From contig NC_060024.1 of NCBI RefSeq assembly GCF_021134715.1, positions 12,028,001 through 12,092,000 of the forward strand: DNA of 64,000 nucleotides. The letters are read 5' to 3'. The position numbers and the translations under genes are program-made. The first letter of the stretch is position 1. Every line of letters begins with the position of its first letter. This stretch comes from Daphnia pulex. Taxonomy: Eukaryota; Arthropoda; Branchiopoda; Diplostraca; Daphniidae. Under the pieces are notes generated by a model. That model was not told the origin of the DNA. It worked only from the letters and a program-made list of their open reading frames with translations, and did not search any database. Positions 1 to 42,975 of the stretch are shown here, one piece after another.

Positions 1-2775
1 TTTACAAATTACAACTATCTTATTTTCAACTTTTCCCTGCATGTTATTGTTCCTTTAAATATTATTTCGTAACTCATTGTTGACTTTTTTTATTTAGATA
101 AACAGCATCCCGTTTAATTGGAGAAACTTCCAGTGTCGGCCGAGTTAAGGATCTCGTCGCTTCCCCTTTCTCTAAAATGTGTATGCGAGTGTGGGTGTAT
201 TCAGCACGATGACTCACTTTTACCTATCCCTCCTGGTGGATTCAACTTTCCTGTGGATGAAGCACTTGGGGATGCCTGGCTGTGGATTTCCTAGGCACAA
301 AGGTAGGACAAATTCATCTCTATTCTTCCTTTTTGACTATTTGGGTGCGTTGATTTTAAATCGTTATGTAGTACGGAGTACGATTACTCCTGCCCATACA
401 GTTGGCTGAAACTGTTATCCCTTGCTCTTTTTGTTTTTTCTCAGTCAGGTTTCATTAAATAGTTCACGCGTAGAACCACCTCAGATCAGGCCTGTTTTTG
501 TACCTCGCAACTTTGTCTTAAACAATCAAATTCAGAAATATTTGAACTTGAAACACTTGAATCAAAGTAGGCTACAACTTGAAAAATTTTTTTGGAGGGT
601 CTTGCCGCCACACCAGCACTTCAGTAGAGTGCGGTTATAGGATGTGGCAACGCTCAATTCCATCAGCACTCAACAGCAAACCCCAGCAAACCCTATCTTT
701 TGAAAATGCACTTTCGACAACACAACAAGCCCCTCTACATTTACAGTTTATAATACTGACGTGAAAGATATGTGTTTACATACACAAGCGAAGAAACATA
801 ACGAAAACATGTTTTTCGGTCAGTTTTCCCGTGATATTATTGCCTCATTCAATCTGTTTTTCCGAAACTCTCGCCCGTTTATGAAAATACCGTGCACACA
901 TATTGCCTATAGAGAGAGAGATTGACGCTATTTGGGCGCCTACAGCACACAACATCGCCTAAGATATTCACCTATACCCATTGAGGAATAGGAAGAGGGA
1001 ACGGCTATAATGTTCGATGATGTGTTTTTCGACCACTGTGGCGGCCCTCACAGTCGTGGGAAGAACTCTGGCCCTCCTCAGCTGCGCCCTGTATATGACA
1101 GCAGCAGCAGAGGACCGTTTCACGGACAAACATATTCACCTCAAAGTGGATGAGGGAAGAAAAAGAGAGTCCATCGTCCAGTTTTCAGAGCTGTTCTCAT
1201 CATCGGTACACGGCAGCAGTTGTCGGTAAACGACCCTGTTGATCTTCCAGTGAAGGGAATCGAATCAATGAAACGGCTGATGGAACTCTCAAGTGGCTGA
1301 TTCAGGGACGTCCAAAAGATATGTGCTGTGCCGCCGGCTCATTCACATATAAATGTATAACCCTGTTATAGTCTCTAATACAGTCTCTAGCGGCGATGGT
1401 ATATAAAGCGGCGTACAGCAGCAAACGAGAGAGAAAGAGATGGATGAGCATCATCATTTATGAAGCTCCGTGCATATAGGCCTATAGTGCGATCAGTAGT
1501 TTATTGCCGCTCCATTTTGCATCTATACACAATATCAAAAGGAGCGGTGTATAAATATCCCCCCCACAAACCCTCTTACCCCCTACCGAGAATTCATGAA
1601 TGCGCATGTATCTATGCAGCTACTACACCACCACCAGTCTGCGGTGTAGTATACATTTATCCCATTCTTTCTAGCCGTGTTCTCAACGACGTTGAAATCA
1701 GAAGCGTGAACACTAATAATAGATTAGGCCCTCAAGTGTTGTAGGTACTAGGCCCTTTTGCTCCGAATGGGAAAGAATATTTTCAAGTGCCTCTACTGAC
1801 CGATAATAACCATTTACGGTCATCTGTATACACCATTGGCGAGATGTGTCCAGCTGCCACGGGAAAAGGAAAGAAAGGTGTGTGCTGGAAAAAGTTGAAA
1901 CGTTTTCCAATATAATTGGTGGAACAAACAAATGTTCATCGATGACATTTTCGCATCGCCTTTTTTTTCTTTTGGGGGTGGGACTCGATAATTAACGCCA
2001 TATCGTCGAGACTGTTTAAGTGTTTAGATATATACACACACACACACACAGCGGGATAGATATATGCATGACAAGCGTGTGATGGAAAGTTCCCAGCGCT
2101 AATTGGCCATCGTAAATCTGCTGCCTTGTCCGAGATGATCTAAACTGCTTCTTCCCACAGGAGTAGCCCATAAACGTTCGTCATGGCCACAGCAAAAGTG
2201 ATTACAGCACCATAAGATATAGCGCCCTGTTGTCGTCCAGTCTCACCGTTTCAAAGTAACATGAATCTCTTTTTCTCCCGCATCTCTCCCTGCAACTAAT
2301 GTTTGCGCGTGAATCAAATGCTCCCATCGGGAGACCTAGCACCGGAGAAGTATAACCACCACTTAGCGATGTCGTACGAGATTCTGTTCTGGGTAAACAC
2401 CCGTTTGTCATATCAGAAAACCCGCCCTCTCTCTCGGCCATATCAAGGTGCGAACAACGTGATCAAATAAACGCACAGTTGATGTATATGCCGAATACGA
2501 TATGACCATCCCCCCAGCCCTATGCTGGCGTGATCACTCTGCGCCTGTCCCTCGGCGCACTATGCACCTTCCTCACGCTCCTGAAGAGAGAAAAGAAGAT
2601 TATTTACGACTTGTTATTTTCTTATGTATTTTTCTCTCTCTCTCGTTTTCATTCGATGGCATTGAAGAGGAAGACCAGCACAGCAGTTGCACAGGTGATT
2701 TTACAATTTTGGTCGGAAACATCCGCTCGGCTACTGCCAGTTTGTCGCAAGACGCTCCGCTGAACTGAACGCGTG
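1..2775. other. 5' flank of the homeobox gene, no gene assigned
   Basis: I find no convincing coding exon here. A donor-like AAAG/GTAGGA at about 303 and a T-rich acceptor at about 443 could bracket an intron, but every way of joining the flanking frames meets a stop within a few codons. A short AC microsatellite lies at 2034-2050. The stretch from about 900 to 2750 is of mixed composition and could hold promoter or enhancer DNA for the downstream homeobox gene, or the end of a gene lying off the window. Nothing in the sequence decides this. Confidence 0.5.
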
Positions 2776-3856
2776 ATGACGGAGCGGAAGCCAAACAATC
2801 GCAAGGATTTTTCCATCGAGCGCATCCTCGGTGTTGAGCGCTCGGACGATCGGCAAGAGATAGCGGCGGTTATTAAAGACGTTGAATTATCAGCCGCCAG
2901 CAGTTCCAGCAGCAGTAGCAGTTGCGATGAAGAAGATTTATTCCGCCGCAACATTGAAGGGACGGTGACGGGAAATTCATCGTCCGCTCATTTTCCGGAC
3001 GCTTCTTCCTGGTTGCAAAACAGTTACGGTTGCCCGCCATTCTTTAACCGAGGATGGTTCAGTCAGACCATCCGACCGCCTTTCTTCACTCTTCAAGGTG
3101 AAGAGTTTTTTAAATGTTGTGTTTGTTTGGATGAATTATGTTGACGTAATTAATTTTTTTAGCACCGAAACCTGTCGGTCGGAGACATCGCCGACCAGGA
3201 GCCGATCGAAAACCGAGACAGGCTTATAGTGTCAAACAACTGGAGCAGCTCGAATCCGAATTTAAGGTATAGATTTTTCAAAATAAAATGTGTTTACGGA
3301 ACGTAACGACTAGGAAACACCCTAGATGGCAGTGAGTTTCCCGCTGGAAACACATATCCAGTATAACGGTCTATAATCTGATTTGTTGGAATTATTGGAC
3401 AACCATCAGGTGGACAAATACTTGAGCGTGAATAAGCGGATGGAATTATCGAAAAGCTTGTCGCTGACAGAAGTGCAGATCAAAACTTGGTTCCAGAATC
3501 GGCGCACCAAGTGGAAGAAACAAATGACGGCTCGATTTAAACTAAGCGCGGCTCCTTCGCCTATCGACTCGGCCAGCGGTAGGCCATTCATCAGCTCGAC
3601 GGTGCCATCGTTGTGGATGGTTGATTGGACGTCGTCAGCCCAACAACACCAAACATCCCAGCAGCAGCATCCAGTGGCTAATAACAACGTCGTGTACAAC
3701 AGCAATCTGTCGCCTTGGAATAAGACGATCCAGTCCCAACAACAGCCAGCGGCAGCCGGAAGGCGATTCGACGATCATCATCTTCTTATTCCTTGTGTCG
3801 TCGGACCGGCTCCTATCGACTCCCACAGGAGCGACACTCCGTCACAGCAGCCATAG
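2776..3856 (+). CDS. Bar/NK-related (lms/Nedx-like) homeodomain transcription factor
   Basis: Three exons, 2776-3097, 3163-3266 and 3410-3856, join in frame (introns 65 and 143 nt) to give about 290 residues. The ATG at 2776 is the first after an in-frame TGA at 2761. Near the N terminus, FSIERILG is an eh1-like motif, the type that recruits Groucho co-repressors. A serine run follows. The homeodomain starts near RKPRQAYS at the end of exon 2 and continues in exon 3. It has F20, Y25, L26, W48, F49, N51 and R53, with Thr47 as in Bar/NK-type domains. Recognition helix: TEVQIKTWFQNRRTKWKK. The C terminus is Q/S/P-rich. Expected role: nuclear DNA-binding repressor. The KYLSVNKRMELSKSLSLTE stretch is Bar-like but not BarH proper; I think lms/Nedx or Bari is closest, from memory. 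The family is sure, the orthologue is not. Confidence 0.9.
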
Positions 3857-5356
3857 AAATATATACAGCGCCCAGCGGCGACCAACCGCTGCTGTCGCCA
3901 ATCGACGGAAATGTATCCAATTTGACACCATCCCTCAGTCGGAGCGCGCACTCTCTCCTATATTTAATATCACTTGTAATATATACCAGAGCCAAAGGCA
4001 AAAGAAGAAAAAGAAGAGAAGAATTGATCGAAAATTGTCGTCGCCAGTTCTTTATACATGTCGGAAGGGGCGTTTTATCTTGTAGCTAACAGTCGGTCGG
4101 CACACACACATACAGCACAGGCCATCGTGTCTGTCTGTCTCTTTTTTTCCTTTTTTCTTTCAATAGTTTGCGCGTATATAACAGCAGTTTATCAGTCCGG
4201 TACCAGACGTTACTTACACCCGTTTCGACGATATATAAAGAAAAAAAGCCTGCTCTTTTCCTCTGGTACACTATAAATATCTGTGTGTGTCCCCTCGTCG
4301 CCATTTTCCCTCCTCTTTATTACAAATGATCTATTCCGCTTCGGTGCTCTCCGCTCTTGAGCGCCCGGACCTTTATTGTCGTTGTCGTTGTTTAAACTTT
4401 TTTGACATTCTGTTTTTTTCATACAACAGATCTTTGATGCTCCGGATTTTTCTAAACAAGTAACAGACAGAAAAATAGTGAAACACGTCTACACTTAATT
4501 CTCTGTGTTGGTTTTATTTGCATGTCTGTCAGTCTCATTAGTAATATAAAGGATCATTACGGTTTTCTATTCGACATGTGTGGGCCGGTTAGATATCGCT
4601 GTCATTAATGCCGCTGAGTTGTATTGGAGACTTGGGATTGATGACGTTTGCTTTTGACAGAAACCTCATAGCCCAACCCTCCCAACCCCCCTATAGGGGC
4701 TCATTAGAGGAGCTGACAACTTATAAGAAAAGCTTTATTCCACACATTGGCTACAAAATATATACACGCGGGAGCTTATTTTCTTCCCCCCAACCGAAAT
4801 GCAAACTGTGTGCATAGGGTCATCCCTCTCATCGACAAGGATTTCTATACTATATGCTGGTGGGGGTTCCTCTGTCTTTTTGTTTTTCGGGGCTTTTTAT
4901 CTTAAATACATTTGCCTTATTTGGTTCTGTGAAACTACACAATGCCTTCGGTTGGGCTTCTCTCTGTACATATATGCACGCCCGCGACGCTTGCGCCCAG
5001 GAATTGTTCCCTTCCAATGTTTGACTTGCACCGGGATCTTTTCGGGACTCTCACACTTTTGGGGGGTGTGTAGTACGTCAGTATGTCTGTTGAACACAAC
5101 TACTTTTGGTCTTGGCCGAAAGAGTCCTTTTTTTCCTTCTCCTTGACGCACAAGGGGGTAGAAACGCGCGTGCAACAACCGCGGATTTTTTTAACCGGGC
5201 ATAGCAAACAGTGATTTGGGTGGTTGTTGTGTTGTTTATACGTGGGACCTGCGTTCCTGGTTTACACAAATAGAAAGAGACCCGAAGAGACCTGTTGTAA
5301 ATATTTTGAACCCCAAAGTTGTGCTATTGTTGGCTCCCATCAATTGATAATAAACA
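3857..5356. other. Homeobox 3'UTR and upstream region of the SLC45 gene
   Basis: No coding exon can be supported. The first few hundred bases should be the 3'UTR of the homeobox gene, though I could not single out a convincing AATAAA signal. The part just before 5357 should hold the promoter and 5'UTR of the transporter gene. TA-rich strings and short CA/GT runs (for example near 4104) are the only visible structure. Confidence 0.5.
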
Positions 5357-8300
5357 ATGGCTGAGCGTTTGGCCGGCTACACGGGCAATCTCCACCTGCT
5401 CAAAGGTAGGGCTCTGGATGTCTGGCACGCATTCCAGGAGAACGTTTCCGCCCAAGGAGGTGGACTGCACGGGATCAAAGCGAAGACGTCGGAGAAAATC
5501 TCCGGTTTGAAAGAGAAAGCCATCGACAGTTTGAATAAAGGCAACGATGGCGACTATTCCCACGTTTACAGGTAATAACGTATCAAACAGATTTCGTTTT
5601 TAAATCATTCAATTTGATGTTTTCTCTTTCTGAATTAACGCCGCAACTTAAAAGAACACGCCAAAAAAAGCGATGCTATTTAATCCAATTAGTAAGATAC
5701 AGTATTTTTTTTCCAGCGGCTCAGATGCGCGTTCCGCACTGCTGTCGAAATTTTCTAAAGCCTTTTTTTTTTCTATCATCACACGGTGTATATTTACCTA
5801 GTGAGAGCGTCAAGCCAACGAACGGTGTTACATAATAGAGAAAAACAGGGGAGTCGCCGAATAATCCAATTAGGAGCTAGACCGTAATTCTGGCAGCAGC
5901 TGGTATTTCACTTTCGTCTTGGAATAAAAATAATAATACAAAATAGGTTCAAGACAGAAATTGAATAAATTGACATTGCGACACATGACGTAAATAGCAC
6001 AAATTTCCAATAGACGGGGAATTGATCCCCCCTTCATTTGTTGGCTATAATGTGTGAAAATCAGACGAACTGGTTTTATTCCCCCCCCCATTCCAATCCG
6101 TCGCGGACGATTTTTGCATTAGAATCTAAACCGAATAACGATTAATGATGCAAGATCAGTGAACTGTGCACGTCTTCTTTTCTCCCCGACTAAATGAAAA
6201 TCCATTAAGAAAAAGCAGGAGCAACAGCAGGGCTTGTAATTAGCGCCACTATAATAGAGATCCGCTTTAAGGATTTTTATTGAGCGCCGCAAAGAGTTCG
6301 TTGTCGGAGTTTAATGGCCAAGAAATCAAATTCAACATCTGAAAAGAGATCCCCGGAATTGAATTGATGGAAGAAAAATAACAAAAAAAAAAAAGAAAAA
6401 ATATCCCAAGACCATAAGGCACACACCATGTGATGGAAACCTTTTGATATTAAATGATCAATGAAGGAAAGAGTGTGTGTGTGCGCCAGACTGCGCTGAT
6501 GCCGCCGGACCCACTTTTTCTCCCTCGTATTTCTCTCGTTGAATTTTTATTCCTTTTGGCTCTACATTTTCTATTAGGTCATCGGGCGCGGTATAGACCC
6601 GATAAATATACACTCTTGGCGAGCTGCTCTCTCTCTCTCTATCGGTTGTTTATGTTCTCGTGCGAAACACACGGGGGAACTTTAGATCAAATTGAATTGC
6701 TGCTGGTGCGCCCGCGCAAAAACCACACCACGCGGTGTATAGCATAGCTTTTTTTTCCTTCTTCTATCCCCTCGTATTAGATTTCCATTTGAATAGGGCG
6801 CGCTCGCTTTTATACTTCACGACCGTGTCTAATCTATTCGGCGACAATAAATATATAGGCCCACCATATTAAAAAAAAACAGGAGGTTCTATTCTTCAGA
6901 TGACCTCAAATAATGTCGATTGAACGATTAGAAAAAGAAAAATTAGATTTTAAAAATGGCGCCATTTGATTCGAATTTTTTTTAAAATCTCGATTTCAAT
7001 TTTTGATTGCAGGAGGAAATCGAGAGCGGAATTGGTCCGCGTTTCGGCGGCCGTGATGGGCATCGAATTCGCCTACTCGGCCGAAACGGCCTTTGTCTCG
7101 CCGACACTTCTCGGCATCGGCATCCAGCACCGCAACATGACGCTCATCTGGTGCCTCAGTCCAATGATCGGCTTCTTTCTCACGCCGCTACTCGGCTCGT
7201 TCAGCGATCGCTGCAAATCACGGCTCGGACGCAGACGGCCTTTCATCATCCTTTTGTCCATCGGCATCATTTTAGGTCAGTATGTGATTTGATCTAAATT
7301 TAGAAAACTATTATACAATTTGTTATTTATACTTTGGGGGCTCCCCGAGGAATAATCATAATCTCAGGGGCGGATTTCAATAGCGAAAAAACCGACCGTG
7401 TTTCATACTTTTGCGACCGGTATATAAGGAATAATAATTATTGTGGAAGTCCTTGTCACAGCAAATAATGTCGTGTCAATCATTCGTGAGACGAACTTTC
7501 AATAGTGAAACTAATAGCTTGTGACAGAAAAAGTCTTTTGAGAGAAAACAGGCAATAAAAGAACGGATTTAGAAATTGAGAAAAAAAAGAATTGATAGAA
7601 TAAGAATTTGGGCCAATAAAGTACCGCGTACAACTATTGTTAGACTCCACGTTCGAACCTTTTTTTTTCTTTCTTTCTTGTCATTGATTTCATAGGAGAA
7701 TAAAAAGTGAAAAAAAAGTTGTTTGTACAGCAGTTAAGATCGGGCTGTGTGTGTGTAGAATTATTATGGAAATATCAATTTTCAAGCTGTAATTGATTCA
7801 ACAATGGAGGCACCACCGGCAGTCATTTTTTTTCTTCTATGAAATCCTTTTAACGTGTTCCTGAAGAAAGAAAAAAACTAAACTAAACTAAAAAGAAAAA
7901 AACACAGAGCCTATGAGATAAGAATGAAGTGTATTCAAGCTGACAGACTCTGTGAAGGTGAGGAGGAAACTCTCTTCTGCTGCAAGGGCATCTCACGTCA
8001 CAGTCATCCACACGGGGACTATATATACGCACAATAGAAAACTCCATAGACGTATATAAGGATCGAGATTGACAAAAGAACCAACAACGCTTAGATATCC
8101 CCCACCCTCCATCACAGCTGCGCAACGTCTGGTGAGAGACTGGCCCCAACCTTTGAGGACCTATACACACAGGCAGGAGGACCTTTACCTCGTTTGATAA
8201 TATAAAAGGTTCCATCCGGGTTCCATCACATCCTGTACGCATAGTTATATAGTGCACTACATATAAAGGCATATGATGTAGCCTCTACACACTTTCATGT

Positions 8301-11300
8301 CTATATGCTTATGTGTGTGTGAAATTTTGTATTTTTAGGCTTACTTTTGGTACCCAACGGCAAATATTTCGGCCAGCTCATGGGCGACGTCTACCCGGAG
8401 GAGGAACTTTTGGCCAAGGAGATGGAAACGGGCGGCGGCGGCGGCGGTAATTTTCTGGTTAACTCGACAGCCGTGGCGGACGAGGCGGACGTTATCAATG
8501 AAGTGGTGGACACGTCTTCTCATCCGTGGGGCATTTTCCTGACCGTTTTGGGCACCGTTCTCCTTGACTTTGATGCCGACGCTTGCCAGAGCCCTTCGCG
8601 GGCTTATCTCCTGGACGTCTGCATTCCAGGTTGTTGCCATCATCATTCATCTCTCCCTCCCGCCACAGATGCAGACGATTTGATAACGCTAGATCATACA
8701 TGATGATATGTAATTACCCTAAATTATTATTTTTTTTTCAACCTGTGACTGTAGAGGATCACGCATTAGGTTTGAGCACATTCACAATTATGGCCGGACT
8801 CGGAGGATCATTAGGCTACGCAATGGGTGGAATTAATTGGGACGCCACGTTTATCGGTAAATATTCTTAATTGAATTCGTTCTGTTATACAAAGATTGAT
8901 GAAATCAGATAACACCCAATAGACACACAGAATAAGGAAAATAGTTCTATAACTGGCAAGCGCTTGCGTGACTCCATTTTATGGTCTTGAAAACAAAACT
9001 CCGTGACCATGTAGAAAAATTCTGACGATTCCAATGCAAAGTTCAGAAATTCCTTATACAACCCACGTCGTCCATTGGGTATATACACATGCAATTCTAC
9101 GTATAATGTATGTACGGATATGTTGACAATTTTATATGTAAAGCCCCTAAAAAGATTTTATGGACAAAGTTTTCAGTAACTTGAGGTCTATATATAGCGT
9201 TCGTGTTATTCGGTAGTTTATTCGACTGTATATGTAAGTCATTGGATGAATCCAGCCCAATGTTCTCTCGCTATGTGGAAGGAGGAAGAAGACCCTTCCA
9301 TATTTCGATGTAGAGTCAAACCGATAAACTATAGTGTATACGATTTCTTTTTTTCCCCTCCGATTTCTCGGCACCCGGTGTCTATAGGCGTCATGCTGGG
9401 TGGACACGTCAGGGCCGTGTTTACACTGGTGACATTCATATTCATCGCGTGCGTCATCGTCACGTTGTACAGCTTCAGCGAGATCCCGCTCGACGTCCTC
9501 TCCGACACTTCCAATATCGACATGGTCAATGTATGTAAGCTTTTTTTACAAACACACACACTCTAGTCTAGACAAATATACGTAACCCGATTTACACTCT
9601 GATTGAATGATGTAATCAAACATATTAAGGAGCGCCGGATGTTGGATGGCCAGACGTACGGCAAGTTCGACGAGGATTACGAGGCTTCCAAGACGTACGG
9701 AACCATGGGCGATAATCCCACGCAAGTCAATCACATGGGTCTCGATAATCCTGGATTCCAAGAGTCGACTTTCACCGAGTACCCCAATAACCAGGTTATA
9801 TAAATAAGTTTCTATATTATACATTTGGAGAGAAATGGATTTTCTACAATGAAAACCTTGCTGAATTCCTGCGCATTTCAGAATGAATTTTATCAAGATC
9901 CTGGCCAGCAGCAGCAGGTCGACCAACCGGAAATTCAAGCCATACCGCACGTGGGTGAGATCAGTCTGCGCGAATACGTTCACTCCATCATCTACATGCC
10001 GAAATCGATGAGGATCCTCTGCTTGACGAACCTGTTTTGTTGGATGTCGCTCGTTTGCTACTCGCTCTACTTTACCGATTTCGTCGGCGAGGCCGTCTTC
10101 GGTGGTAATCCCAAGGTCGGCCGTTGTTATTTCCACTTGGCTAATCTCTCGTAACTTTGCGGTCAAAGAATCTGACAAAAGAAAAAGGAACAAGAAATAA
10201 CAATTGCTTTTTGTGAAAACAATTTTCCCACACATTCACACACAGGCTCCAGTGGGAAGTGTTGAACGGGAAATTTACGAGGAAGGCGTCCGTTTCGCCT
10301 GCTGGGGCATGGCCATGTACTCGTTATCCTGCTCTTGCTACTCTTTCATCATCGAGCGACTCGTCAAACGATTCAAGTAATATTACACAGAAATCATTTT
10401 GCCATCAAACGTTTGAAACTGTTGAATTTTCTTTTTCAAACAGGGCGCGACAGGTTTACATGGCCGGTCAACTAGTCTACACTTTCGGTACATTTATTTC
10501 CTTAATTTTCTCTAGTTGTTCGGGACTGATAATCGAATGACATTATTTCCTGTTTGGCCGAAAACAGGTATGATACTAATGGCTGTGACACGCAGTCCGG
10601 CTGGCGTTATCATCTTCTCCTGGACGGCCGGCGTCATGTACTCAACTCTGTTCACCATGCCCTACTTGCTGGTGGCCCATTACCACGCATCTCAAGTGGT
10701 ACGTATAATATATGCTCTTTTGAGTTTTTCATATTTGTACGACTTTGTAATACGTTTCGGGTTTCACTCTCCCGAAAGGAAACATTTTTGATTTTCGACA
10801 TGTCAAATATAGATAACTGAAAGTATTTTGGAGCTGAGACTGTATAAGGTCACGCAGGACATGCCAGCAGACGTATCGATAAGCTTCGAACGGGCATTAT
10901 ATGTTGGGAACGAATCACGTAGACCGGGAAACCCGGCCGGGGATTGACATTTTACCGTCAATCCTTCCAAGTTTTTTCGTACATAGTATTATACATGCAG
11001 TGACGATAGCCAAATTAACTGTGACGTCAGGTGACATGTCGGATAAGCTCTCACCTTTTCAATGACCTACTTTTGTTTTGTTCTTTTGGGAGGACAGACA
11101 GCAACTGTCACATAATATGCGACTGTGGAAAATTAATTGGCTTTATTATATGTGCATTCCTTTCTTTATCTTGTTTTATTTTCCAACGCCAAAGTTTGCC
11201 GAGGATGCCAGCGGAACCCGTCAGTGTTCGACGACCGTCCGAGGTCTTGGTACCGACGTCGCTCTCGTGTCCTCCATGGTCTTCTTGGCTCAGTTCATCC

Positions 11301-11425
11301 TCTCGTCTTCAATGGGTTCAATCATTTCTGCCGCAGGCAGCACTACCGCCGTCATCGTGTCAGCTGCAGTTCTAAGTTTCTGCGGAAGCATGTCCGCCTC
11401 TCAAGTCATGTACCTTGACTTGTAG
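5357..11425 (+). CDS. SLC45-family sugar/H+ symporter (MFS)
   Basis: Eleven exons join without a frame break: 5357-5571, 7013-7275, 8339-8629, 8755-8856, 9388-9530, 9630-9794, 9882-10115, 10246-10376, 10444-10487, 10568-10698 and 11195-11425, about 649 residues. The N terminus (1-71) is cytosolic-like. The first membrane block starts at residue 80. Residues 142-148, RLGRRRP, form the loop signature of SLC45 and plant sucrose carriers (R-x-G-R-R), following SFSDRCKS. Later blocks match the family order, including DFDADACQSP and RGLGTDVALVSS. A central loop (about 305-375) is polar and Q-rich, and the 160-256 segment holds a Gly run. SLC45 proteins move sucrose or glucose with protons across plasma or organelle membranes. 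The paralogue (A1/A4-like or A2-like) cannot be fixed. Exon 6 has a weak acceptor (no clear pyrimidine tract before 9630), so its 5' edge is the least certain. Confidence 0.93.
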
Positions 11426-11554
11426 CTTGGCATTTTTGTTCTCCCCCCACCAAAACTTGTTATCGTGTGTCGTCAGTTGGTTTTGATCATCGGTGTTTCT
11501 TAAAACTTAATATTATTAACTGTTCAAATCAAAATAACAACATTGAAAAAAAGA

Positions 11555-11560
11555 AATAAA
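11555..11560 (+). promoter_or_regulatory. Polyadenylation signal of the SLC45 gene
   Basis: A canonical AATAAA lies about 130 nt after the transporter stop codon and about 80 nt before the GC-rich DNA that I read as the start of the next gene, so the two transcription units sit tail to head with almost no spacer. Confidence 0.65.
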
Positions 11561-11639
11561 TTCTGAAAGTAGATCATCACTCGACTTGAATAAGAATTTT
11601 GTGTTTGTCTGCGTGGGCATATATGGGCCTGTGCTGCAT

Positions 11640-12158
11640 CCTTTGTCGTCACTCGTCGGTGCGCGCGCCCCTTTGCTGCCACATTCGTATTTGGCGCCAC
11701 TGCGGACTAGTTGTATACTAACTGTCTGGCTGTAGATTGCGCGGAAAAATGGTGAAGCGTCTTGTCAACAGAAAAGAAAAAGCCAAGCACAGGTGCGAAG
11801 TTTTCTTTCTCTCTGTTTTGAAGTAATTCCACATCATATCGAACCACAACAAAAACTATACACTTTCGGCCAGATCTTGCAACATCAACTGTGTAACAAT
11901 TGGGTCACTGCCAGCAAACTCCTTGTGTTTGGTGCAACTTATTTTCAGCCTGTGCTCTGGCACGTTCAAAGAATCGCACTCGGTGTCGATTGATTTCTCG
12001 TCAGACTGTTTCGCAGTTTTATTAGCAGACTGTTACATCAATAGCCAGACTCATCAATTGGTGACCCCAGAGACTAGTTTGCGTGCTTGAAGAACATGTT
12101 CTCGTTGGTTGACAACATTTAGAAACATTTCACGTCTGAAGAAACCACTTTGGTGAGA
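11640..12158 (+). promoter_or_regulatory. CenG1A: Probable promoter and 5'UTR of the short CenG1A transcript
   Basis: This stretch is GC-richer and less repetitive than the flanking intron DNA, and it directly precedes the first coding exon of the short form. It carries a small upstream open frame beginning with ATG at 11749 (MVKRLVNRKEKAKHR), which runs into a donor-like CACAG/GTGCGA at 11793. An acceptor-like CATTTAG ends at 12122. If that intron is used, the small frame ends at a TGA near 12155, just before the main ATG at 12159. I therefore read it as a leader uORF, not a protein exon. No TATA box stands out. Confidence 0.45.
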
Positions 12159-42003
<29,845 letters not shown>

Positions 42004-42975
42004 ATTAACAGGATAACATTTGGAAAGACAAAGAAGAAAAAAAAAAGGCCCGTTCAAAAATCCAATTGCCAGTCACAGCACGTTGTTCAATTTCGTCAAC
42101 ACTCACACAGACACTACTACTAAACTGCATTTGTTTCTATACATATATATAGAGCAACAATCACACTTGTTTCCCCTTAGAAAGTAAAAATACGGAAAAT
42201 ATCCACTTGCAAAAAACAATTGTACCAGTTGAATCTTTACGTTCTAGGAAAGATAACTCCCTTCCGTCAGGCGGCAATACGCCCGGATTTGTCTTTTTCT
42301 GCGAACAGTTTTTCTTTTTCTTCTTATTCTTGATTTTTACAGTGCTCTCTATTTCCCCCTTGATTCACGTCGAAACCTTTTCAAATCACCAGCGCGTCCA
42401 TTTTTAGCCACCACACACTTATCCTATCCTACCCCTCTCCGTCTCAGACGTGTTATTTGAAATTGAGGAAGAGAAAAGAAATTGACAAAATTTTTATGAC
42501 ATTCCGTCTCTTATCGGGTTTTATCCACGTTAAATTATATGCCCCATAGGATGAAAGTGAAACCTCCTTGCCTCGCTATCCTTTCTGTGACCGTGTTTTT
42601 TCTCTTTCCTTTTCCGTTTACGAACAACCGAAATTGTTTGTTTGATTCTAATTCTTTTCTTTTTTTTTAGTTTTGGCATCGACTAAGTGTCTAGTGAGAC
42701 CTTTTTCCGATAACGTCTGAGTTGTGTGTCTACAACTCGACATTGAAAAATTGAAAAATAAAAAACGAATGGCACAAAATTCGGTGAAATCGCAATCTAT
42801 TTATCTGATGATTGGCTTGGTGCGCCCAAGATAGGAAAGATTACAAAAATGTTTTGATGTTTAATTCTGTCTGTAATTTTCTGTGTGCGTATGTTTGTGA
42901 GTCTGGCCCTGTGTGCATTTGAAAAAAGAAACTGAAGAGTTTGAAATTCAATAAATATGTCCCGTCATTGTTACT
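42004..42975 (+). other. CenG1A: 3'UTR of CenG1A
   Basis: The sequence after the stop codon at 42001-42003 is AT-rich and non-coding, with many short T tracts. It ends at AATAAA (42950-42955), the first canonical signal in a good position, which gives a 3'UTR of about 970 nt. Confidence 0.7.
42950..42955 (+). promoter_or_regulatory. CenG1A: Polyadenylation signal of CenG1A
   Basis: Canonical AATAAA followed by a GT-rich stretch within about 40 nt. It lies 730 nt before the convergent CCHamide gene's own signal. Confidence 0.65.

Noticed and set aside
118..640. Possible two-exon coding fragment at the window start
   Set aside because: Donor- and acceptor-like sites exist at 303 and 443, but each frame meets a stop before or just after the junction.
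9546..10235. Minus-strand 229-codon open frame
   Set aside because: It is antisense to SLC45 exons 6 and 7 and the nearby introns; the sense frame is clearly the real one.
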